A stretch of 38,730 nucleotides of DNA from Myxococcales bacterium UBA1238 (GTDB lineage Bacteria; Myxococcota_A; Bradymonadia; UBA7976; UBA1532), in assembly GCA_002309015.1 (NCBI GenBank), contig DBWM01000052.1:3779-42508 (forward strand), read 5' to 3'. The position numbers were made by a program, and so were the translations under genes. Under the pieces are notes generated by a model. That model saw nothing but the letters and a program-made list of their open reading frames with translations, did not search any database and was not told the DNA's origin. Positions 36,301 to 38,730 of the stretch are shown here, one piece after another. The number at the start of each line of letters is the position of its first letter. The first letter of the stretch is position 1.

Positions 36301-36605
36301 AGTTTGGCGATCGTGCAGCTGCTGTCGCTGTCGTGCTTTAAGTGCGTCGTGCGGATGCTGCCCATGCCTTGCCACAAATGTTCGAAATAAATGGTGTCCG
36401 GATCGAACGTCAGGCGGCAGTTTTCGGCCTGGGTGGAGTCGGATTGGTCCGCTTTGGGGATCGTCGACTCGTTTGAACGCAGCTCTTCTTTGGATTGCAC
36501 AGGTTCAAGCTGAGCATCATCGGGCGATGGCTGTTCTTCGCAGCCTAAAACGAAGCATGCAAGCATCGCAGGGAGGAATAACCTTTTTTGGGTTATCGGC
36601 CTCAT
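24342..36605 (-). CDS. Giant lipoprotein with thrombospondin type 3, MopE-like and FG-GAP repeats
   Basis: A 4087-residue predicted surface lipoprotein with a strong ribosome-binding site (AGAGGAGC). The signal peptide ends in the lipobox VLGC, so C22 would carry the lipid. Residues about 60-170 look like an immunoglobulin-like (choice-of-anchor type) domain. About 180-3055 are calcium-binding type thrombospondin 3 repeats; I count 28 motifs of the GDxCD kind by eye. These are mixed with about 11 MopE-like segments (CDGxDNDxDGxxDEG). About 3265-3735 carry FG-GAP/VCBS motifs (GDLDGDGRPEIV, GDMDGDGYPEVL, ADFDNDNRPDLV, SDFDNDGIPDVG), a likely beta propeller. Residues 3825-3945 resemble CARDB, and the last 130 a PPC-like domain. 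Function is unknown; adhesion, calcium-dependent surface structure or metal binding are possible. Confidence 0.88.
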   Translation of the reverse strand: MRPITQKRLFLPAMLACFVLGCEEQPSPDDAQLEPVQSKEELRSNESTIPKADQSDSTQAENCRLTFDPDTIYFEHLWQGMGSIRTTHLKHDSDSSCTIAKLDFSSGDRAQFRLTGYQFPIVLEANEILPIDVAFDPQAPGVFEATIVAQTSGSKTATLNLRASAGASIDLTDHPIPGCTTGNDIDGDGICDEDDFCPCDPFNDKDEDGWCDRVSGTDEDGNPIECPFTYRADNCPEISNYYQIDRDRDGLGDECDPCPFDKDNDSDDDGVCCGSVFNAAMGTGRSNDTCCHVSNKNQNAPEIDCPPMQSSCEELDSDNDGVNDCEDNCINQANPDQNDIDGDGYGDVCDPCPCTRGFGDFDKDGICARDEKLVPFGRTLDEAIAGGTIDLPDDFDPRQCYGIQSREGDYTQYYSNFDNCEFIKVSENPETPECNGYCVYPQVGDCVLWRIERCNPEQASLVYNPDQKDSDKDGYGDKCDCEPLNADVPVHANCGEDNCPYKANPDQADRDQDGKGDACDDCPCEMVRKEEGQIIYSDQDRDGYCAINADIVRGADESEEAFIELCSGNRHPGKIDNCPTDKNIDQLDTDGDGIGDACDPCPCNAGTAEDHYGDADNDGLCGPPDEGLNTEGVDCYNGKERDLCLTISAIVSSNSQEDADEDGISDHCGDPCVFTGKIAGNDCKTAIACINGCNFKDLEDPTTAYKCSDPCPGDPRNDQDRDGICGNGDNCPMVCNPGQENTNPEGVDDGIGDACTCPAGQDPDKDTICSIDDNCPDVYNPHQEDRDGDGRGDVCDFNIVDSCAPASNPSCSHAPVQARNDVGELLFDSNNKPLYETDNGTPSSTINDHTRYQHRIDVSCDSNNDIDHDLIPDRIALNASLNAALIQYDACKQYQPDNCPGSASFDEETNNKQYNPDQLDTDSDGKGDICDFCPLFADPNELTIAAGGGDQDGDGYCGNEDNCPEDANRDQSDIDGDGIGDVCDHKTIESCDPEQNKFCQLVEIKDENETVIQTEYHIELACDSNNDIDEDNVPDLIAVNEDLNQALAGNARCHYQADNCPGSLNAVLTQNGKTYSDFDENALERHDYLTSQYNPDQLDSDGDGKGDVCDYCPNYADARIARFVDVGLSGRDDPHYVELYDEDKDGYCGDRDNCPEIANSNQNDSDFDGRGDACDPCPCEKGTEDQNYGDLDGDSICARDENIEIPSNLNCHPNSDAPDNCPQKFNRDQSDIDHDGRGDVCDPCPCEKGDDSHPYGDLDGDGWCNKDENLNVPAGVQCKGDKEHLDNCPDIANAGQENRDGDSFGDACDPCPCEKGDANHPYGDVDEDDYCAQDGYPFSDHRAGDLTCNKGRDPDNCPDVYNPNQASEHGPGYPGDKCVGIEVCDGKDNDDDGFIDEGMPDIDGDGLCDKIDPCPCCKQEDCDADGDKVCDKITVTGDDLASCEPKDNCLDLPNPIPEGATSQPDSDNDGIGDACDVEECDGLDNDGDGKTDEIYDDDGTPSGLIDSDGDGKCDKRDPCPDDPDDDADKDGYCCGERYDETLKRGGKDNCCDKANANQEDIDGDGIGDACDYERVDSCDPATNKACSKLTSSSEGTEYRINLACDSRNDVDKDGVPELIATTFDLGERLSDYAKCNYDPDNCPDTPNPGQEDSDHDGRGDVCDPCPCEFGTEAQNYGDVDRDGWCAKTIENIPSNLVCNKGENGTPKDPDNCPTTANPGQEDTDKDGVGDACTFGDPCDGKDNDGDGQTDEDAVDTDGDGFCDEIDVCPCDSKNNTDQDFYDSAKTRPICDRDSNLSASPKCQYVPDNCPENANQDQTNTDLALDQKLYDDCIRRGETEYQCRITYMRGDACEVEVCDGVDNNGKNGIDEGMTDRDGDGKCDEIDPCPDDDDNDSDNDGYCNGTTFNSEAGKKGANDNCPGHKDDPHNNLNANPDQNDLDNDGLGDQCDPCIQSAENDSDNDGYCCGDGGANKTNTALGMKGDNDNCCEVANDQEDPDGDGKGLGCDPCPCEKKDDEDHDGLCARDANINKDEAYCKQSDCTASTANHNSCIDSCPQFPDSTNNPDKCKEEICDGKDNNDDGNIDEGMPDSDGDGVCDAIDPCPNDPDNDADGDKYCNGSDFKTELGMLGGNDNCPSDKSKDSTYNAQQKNPNQEDTDHDGRGDKCDPCPCESGTASQNYGDLDHDGLCAIDNGLNVTDGENTCKKSDCQAGTSNHNSCIDSCPQYTDATNNPAYCAEEECNGIDDNLNGRTDEGFDDTDGDGRADCVDPCPCEAGTADNGYGDNDQDGICAIDNGITKDGSFCKKKECTADSSVTNYNTCIDQCPTIQDSSNDPAKCQNEICDGIDNNHNGQTDEGMTDSDSDGLCDDIDPCPNDADNDSDGDGYCCGNTYTASKGKVGINDTCCNAYNPNQTQDIDGDGQPDACDPCPCEKGTAAQNYGDTDGDGLCARDTNISAASYNDAYCRKTGCTASSANHNSCIDNCPSYKDSTNNPAYCANEECNGIDDNLNGQTDEGFIDTDGDGIKDCVDKCPCDSNNDQDGDGKCSIDDKFITQRYPSVAYKEGAPAICRRYTPDNCPTKSNANQNDADSDGYGDVCDKCINDAANDADGDGYCCESGGYNTSLGAKGNNDNCCNDSNADQKDIDGDGKGDVCDLCPCEKNDDADHDGLCARDSNISASSYKDPYCQKKDCTASNSNHNRCVDNCPQYTDATNDPAYCAEEVCNGKDDNRNNQIDEGFPDTDGDGKADCVDTCPCDSKNDEDGDTVCSIDDKFITQRYPSVVYASNTPAICKSVKPDNCPDKPNKPQTDTDRDGLGDACDNCPNDKNTNQANYDGDKWGDVCDNCKEVKNDSQQNSDQAIDPTKGQSGFNYSGDACEEEVCDGYDNDGDGQTDEGFDADEDGVADCLDNCPNTPNAPSCYYVNGKKSRASATSGFTRVNTAVQCDYDGDGYGDACDNCPYDDNEDQQNHDHDTKGDACDNCPYDDNEDQHDTDQDGTGDACDSEECDCMDHDGNGFTDNNLGRDNDGDGYSSCCDHCDDNPRFYETDKCDICKDTVKSYMLTSKGITCSSKKDVGVEILGLCNQLCTSAKAIIELKNYGNQTIPANSLSIAIDGITADGVVHSLKSITSHSQITSMKTLPLTVNLSNTEPEPRVFREIKASVTLASDCDTTDNSHVFNEGFRCPYNDPCDEQMLGYSTSILAECNGPQTELDNGTDIPSTPIVKWRWGYCGITTSGGGTKTITEGNNTYTCIQPKHKSYDVITTPVVANMTDDNGDGKVNENDIPDVIFVSFDSTLAAADGLDFNYKGCLTVLSGDTGKELASLCDISFSKPSGTHGTTADSGFFAASGIAVGDLDGDGRPEIVTRSNANYRMNYVKLIQTVGSDGKDSFSLQGMANCWMSTSSNNTNIYSYPVIGDMDGDGYPEVLNGPVICDRTGETLITHAVAINNKQMSLGHSRNSFFVDWNPGPACKSDTDCTTAGFKCWHTDDGHPYCSDGLEIASYDGVSRYNGTTVFTTGAANTGYAAVADFDNDNRPDLVIVNQMANLVTVYKNNSDANGNIATSSKTILWQQYLTKTNGQSAPEQETPETDITKFRVSSVYSQNAKGGGPPTISDFDNDGIPDVGIATMYYYNVVNGNPDLVGAANTNTKRMLWATKSKDESSFTTGSSVFDFNGDGQGEAVFADEYTLYMADGQTGKKYYLAKNHQSPTLREYPIVVDVDNDNHAEIIVASARYAQSNNWRGITTLKSVTNDWASAGPIWNQHAYFQTNVLPNGSIPQYMSRHYYVDAECSNSNSAKFTSTPCRIQRSRNSFRQAAFKALNGTNVAPDLEPSIELACTSDVCGSVTSKDVYVHIENHGSASLTMDVQYTLAKPSGSAISAASGIWTDMELPVGQASNAETLTLPNYSGNSSTDYFVFSIRGKNGQSLIEECREGDALQNNSVILPNCPSCIAGTLVGQGTINGSTASSSNYNTNSCNGISLQSLTSKSPDAVVLFQADKTGPWKFEVTSAKTASDTKVDTVLYLRSNCGSSSSQLACNDDAPTSTGLGFRSSLTRNLTEGEVVYVIIDGKNNTTAFNFTLNAIRP

Positions 36606-36638
36606 GGTTGAAAGCTCCTCTGGTTACAAAAGCTCCAC

Positions 36639-36667
36639 ATTGTTTCATGAATCTTCTCAACTGTCAC
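36639..36667 (-). promoter_or_regulatory. Possible promoter of the giant lipoprotein gene
   Basis: On the minus strand GTGACA (36662-36667), 17 bases, then AACAAT (36639-36644). Transcription would start near 36632, about 27 bases before the start codon. Confidence 0.35.
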
Positions 36668-36682
36668 GGACCAATGGCCGTG
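36665..36682. promoter_or_regulatory. Inverted repeat, possible operator between divergent lipoprotein genes
   Basis: CACGG (36665-36669) and CCGTG (36678-36682) form an inverted repeat with an eight-base centre. It overlaps the predicted -35 element of the giant gene, so a regulator bound here could control it and perhaps the divergent nuclease gene. Confidence 0.3.
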
Positions 36683-36788
36683 TTTCAGCAAAAAAGCTTC
36701 TCGCGCCACAATCTACCACATCCTCATGCCGTTGTCGGGACAATCGGGGCGTGGCGTTGCGGATTTGTTTTTGCTAGAAGGAGTTACG

Positions 36789-36833
36789 ATGGTTGAAGGG
36801 GATGGCAGGTTGCTGGCAAACGAACTTCCATGA
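36789..36833 (+). CDS. Short leader ORF (14 residues) upstream of the nuclease gene
   Basis: MVEGDGRLLANELP, preceded by AAGGAG at the ideal distance, a better ribosome-binding site than the nuclease gene itself has. Its stop codon lies 12 bases before the nuclease start. It may be a leader peptide coupling translation, or the ribosome-binding site of a real start lost by mutation. Confidence 0.35.
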   Translation: MVEGDGRLLANELP

Positions 36834-36845
36834 TCGGGGATGGCG

Positions 36846-38132
36846 ATGAAGATTTGGCGTTTATGGCTGCTCAGCGGAGCGCTTGTGGCTTGTGGTGAAG
36901 CGGATGACGTCAGCGTGATTCCTCTAAACGACGCTTCCGCAGATGCGGAAGACGCAGTCATCGCAATAAAGGATGGATCTGCAGATGCAGAAGACGCGGA
37001 AATCGCAGTCGAGGATGGATCCGCAGATGCGGAAGACGCAGCTATCGCAGTCGAGGACGCATCTGCAGATGCAGAAGATGCAGCCATCGCAATCGAGGAC
37101 GGATCTGCAGATGCGGAAGACGCAGAAATCGTGATTGAGGACGGGGCTGCAGATGCGGAAGACGCAGAAATTGTAATAGAGGAAGATTCAGAAGTCTGGG
37201 AAGACTCGGAAATCGTGATTGAGGACGGATCCGCAGATGCAGAAGACGCAGAAATCGTAATAGAGGAAGATTCAGAAGTCTGGGAAGACGCAGAAATCGT
37301 GATTGAGGACGGTTCTTTGGATGCTGAAGACGGATCCATTACAGATGTGGACGGATCTGAAGACGATGATCCCCGGGCGCCTTGCGCGGAATGGCGGTTA
37401 CTGAACGATCAGGCTTTGCTTTCGACGTTAAACCGCAGGTTACACGACGACTATCTCCCCATCGATCTGGATGAAGATCCGAGCGGCGATCGGAATCGCT
37501 ATGACGCGGCGCGATTCCTCATGTACCAGTTAAGCTGGGTCACCAATCCCGACTACGATGACCGGGGCGGTGCGGAATGCATCTATACCGGCGATTTTTA
37601 CAACTACGAACAGGGCAGCAAACCCTCTTCCGAAGCCATGAACTGCGAGCATGTCTGGCCCAAATCCGGCATGAATCCCAACGAACGGTCGGCGCTGCGC
37701 AAGCATCAGGAGGCGGATTTGCTGATGATCCGGCCTGTGGGGACGCGGGTGAACAATTGCCGCAGCAACAATCCCTTTGGCGAGGTGGTGACCGTCTTAA
37801 AAGACGAGTTTGAGCCGGCTTTGTACGGCAAGAACGCGCAGCAGATGATCGTTTTTGAGCCTCGCGACGAGGTGAAGGGTGATGTGGCGCGCATCATGTT
37901 TTACTTCGCCACCCGCTGGGCCCTCGATCTTTCGGCGATGGAGGAGCCCGTGCTCCGCGCATGGGCGGATTTGGATCCCGTGGACGACGAGGAGCGCCTC
38001 TATCAGGACGCGGTCGCCGAGATTCAGGGCAATCGCAACCCCTTCATCGACTGTCCAGGGCTCGAAAAGAACGTTCAGGATTTTGGAAACTTTAGCGGCG
38101 CGAGCAATAACGCCAACTTACCCATGCCCTGA
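36846..38132 (+). CDS. Endonuclease I-family lipoprotein with acidic 14-residue repeats
   Basis: Predicted secreted or surface nuclease, 428 residues. A short signal peptide ends in the lipobox LVAC. Residues about 20-175 are a highly acidic tandem repeat of 14 residues based on DGSADAEDAEIVIE, with two copies of EEDSEVWEDxEIVIEDGS. The nuclease domain (about 185-428) fits the endonuclease I family: NCEHVWPKSG with E268 and H269, VNNCRSNNPFGEV with N303, and IQGNRNPFIDCPGLE near the end, so the core residues look intact. Five or more cysteines suggest an oxidising compartment. The ATG at 36846 has GGGGA five bases upstream; an ATG at 36840 is the alternative. The repeat is probably a flexible linker holding the enzyme away from the membrane. 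Confidence 0.85.
   Translation: MKIWRLWLLSGALVACGEADDVSVIPLNDASADAEDAVIAIKDGSADAEDAEIAVEDGSADAEDAAIAVEDASADAEDAAIAIEDGSADAEDAEIVIEDGAADAEDAEIVIEEDSEVWEDSEIVIEDGSADAEDAEIVIEEDSEVWEDAEIVIEDGSLDAEDGSITDVDGSEDDDPRAPCAEWRLLNDQALLSTLNRRLHDDYLPIDLDEDPSGDRNRYDAARFLMYQLSWVTNPDYDDRGGAECIYTGDFYNYEQGSKPSSEAMNCEHVWPKSGMNPNERSALRKHQEADLLMIRPVGTRVNNCRSNNPFGEVVTVLKDEFEPALYGKNAQQMIVFEPRDEVKGDVARIMFYFATRWALDLSAMEEPVLRAWADLDPVDDEERLYQDAVAEIQGNRNPFIDCPGLEKNVQDFGNFSGASNNANLPMP
36936..37340 (+). repeat. 42-bp tandem repeat coding for the acidic linker
   Basis: Within the nuclease gene a 42-base unit (14 codons) recurs about nine times, centred on the words GCAGATGCGGAAGACGCA and ATCGTGATTGAGGACGG. Two 42-base variants coding for EEDSEVWEDSEIVI break the pattern at 37180-37225 and 37261-37305. 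Near-identical DNA suggests recent copy-number change. Confidence 0.85.
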
Positions 38133-38176
38133 CCGGCCTTCATGGCCCGCAATGCGCGCGTCCGGCGCCAAGAGCA

Positions 38177-38205
38177 TTGACGCCGCGATCGTTGCAGCAT
38201 AAAAC
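38177..38205 (+). promoter_or_regulatory. Sigma-70-like promoter of the SlyD-like gene
   Basis: TTGACG (38177-38182), 17 bases, then TAAAAC (38200-38205). It lies about 40 bases before the start codon and after the nuclease gene stop. Confidence 0.4.
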
Positions 38206-38242
38206 CGCGCTTCTTTACCCCCCATCTGAATGGAGAAATTTG

Positions 38243-38730
38243 ATGTCGAGCCCCGATAAGATCGCTCAGAATACAGTCGTTTCGTTTCATTACACCCTCG
38301 TCGACGGCGATGGTCAGGAGCTCGATAGCTCGGTGGGCAAGGCGCCTCTGACCTACATCCAGGGTGCCGGCAACATCGTGCCGGGACTCGAAAAGGCGAT
38401 GGTGGGTCACGCGGTGGGCGAAAAATTCCAGGTTTCGGTGCCGCCTCAGGACGGATACGGCGTGCGCGACGAAGAGGCGGTCAAGGTTTTGCCTCCGAGC
38501 GCCTTTGGCGATTTTAAACCGATGCCCGGCATGCAGCTGGCGACCCGCGGTCCCAACGGCGAAATCCTCCCGTTCTGGGTCACCAACGTCACCGACACCG
38601 GCATCACCATCGATTTCAACCATCCTTTGGCCGGCACCGTGCTGAACTTCGACATCGAGGTCACCGAAATCCGCGAAGCGACCGCCGAAGAGATCGCTCA
38701 CGGCCATGTTCACGGCGGCGCGGGCTGCCG
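38243..38730 (+). CDS. slyD: SlyD-like FKBP-type peptidyl-prolyl isomerase, partial
   Basis: Folding catalyst of the SlyD group; 162 residues are visible and the gene runs off the right edge without a stop. The FKBP domain is split by an insert-in-flap domain as in SlyD: VVSFHYTLVDGDGQELDSS, the active-site region PLTYIQGAGNIVPGLEKAM (typical GxxxIxPGLE), VPPQDGYGVRDEE, then NHPLAGTVLNFDIEVTEIR. The visible end HGHVHGGAGC starts a histidine/cysteine-rich tail like the nickel-binding tail of SlyD. A ribosome-binding site (TGGAGAA) lies before the ATG. Confidence 0.93.
   Translation, partial: MSSPDKIAQNTVVSFHYTLVDGDGQELDSSVGKAPLTYIQGAGNIVPGLEKAMVGHAVGEKFQVSVPPQDGYGVRDEEAVKVLPPSAFGDFKPMPGMQLATRGPNGEILPFWVTNVTDTGITIDFNHPLAGTVLNFDIEVTEIREATAEEIAHGHVHGGAGC

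Noticed and set aside
36713..37339. Minus-strand serine-rich open frame of 208 residues opposite the nuclease repeat
   Set aside because: It is the reverse complement of the acidic 42-bp repeat (GCA/GAT/GAA units read as Ser, Ala, Ile). It has no start signal and ends with the repeat.

Overview
The window looks like part of the chromosome of a Gram-negative (diderm) bacterium of the old Deltaproteobacteria / Myxococcota type. Three things suggest this: an LPS and Kdo gene block joined to lptB-rpoN and a PTS regulatory block, a combined HprK/RapZ/HPr system with mannose-type EII proteins, and very large lipoproteins built from thrombospondin type 3, MopE-like and FG-GAP/VCBS repeats. A more exact placement (for example Bradymonadales-like) would be a guess.

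Layout. Positions 1-7253 (minus strand): rpoN, ptsN, hprK, rapZ, PTS EIIA, EIIB, EIIC, EIID, ptsH and the start of ptsI, tightly packed behind a good sigma-70-like promoter just upstream of rpoN. Positions 7277-13613 (minus): lysC, kdsB, pyrG, kdsA, a lipid A acyltransferase, lptA and lptB. From kdsB to lptB every junction is a four-base ATGA overlap. Positions 13614-14249: two weak coupled small ORFs. Positions 14250-16567: ugd and a convergent NDP-sugar epimerase whose 3' ends overlap. Positions 16660-17398: two HU-family genes with a promoter and a terminator. Positions 17362-19308 (minus): a DUF2723 membrane/TPR protein. Positions 19309-20024: a non-coding stretch with an exact 42-bp tandem repeat array that contains a perfect-consensus sigma-54 promoter. 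Positions 20025-22703 (plus): tRNA-Gln, rplY, pth, rpsF, rpsR, rplI. Positions 22927-24306 (minus): dnaB. Positions 24342-36605 (minus): one 4087-residue lipoprotein gene that fills almost a third of the window. Positions 36789-38132 (plus): a short leader ORF and an endonuclease I-family lipoprotein with a 14-residue acidic repeat. Positions 38243-38730 (plus): the start of a SlyD-like FKBP prolyl isomerase.

How the genes fit together. EI and HPr pass phosphate from PEP to a complete mannose-family permease, HprK can phosphorylate HPr on Ser48, PtsN adds the nitrogen PTS branch, and rpoN supplies sigma-54. The minus-strand block 7277-12437 makes and activates Kdo, makes CTP, acylates lipid A and powers LPS export. 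ugd plus the epimerase supply UDP-uronic acids for surface polysaccharide.

The most interesting signals are the sigma-54 promoter inside the 42-bp repeat array, which points at no obvious protein gene; the giant repeat lipoprotein with its segmental cassettes; the RapZ protein that lacks its Walker A lysine; and dnaB lying inverted relative to its usual place after rplI.
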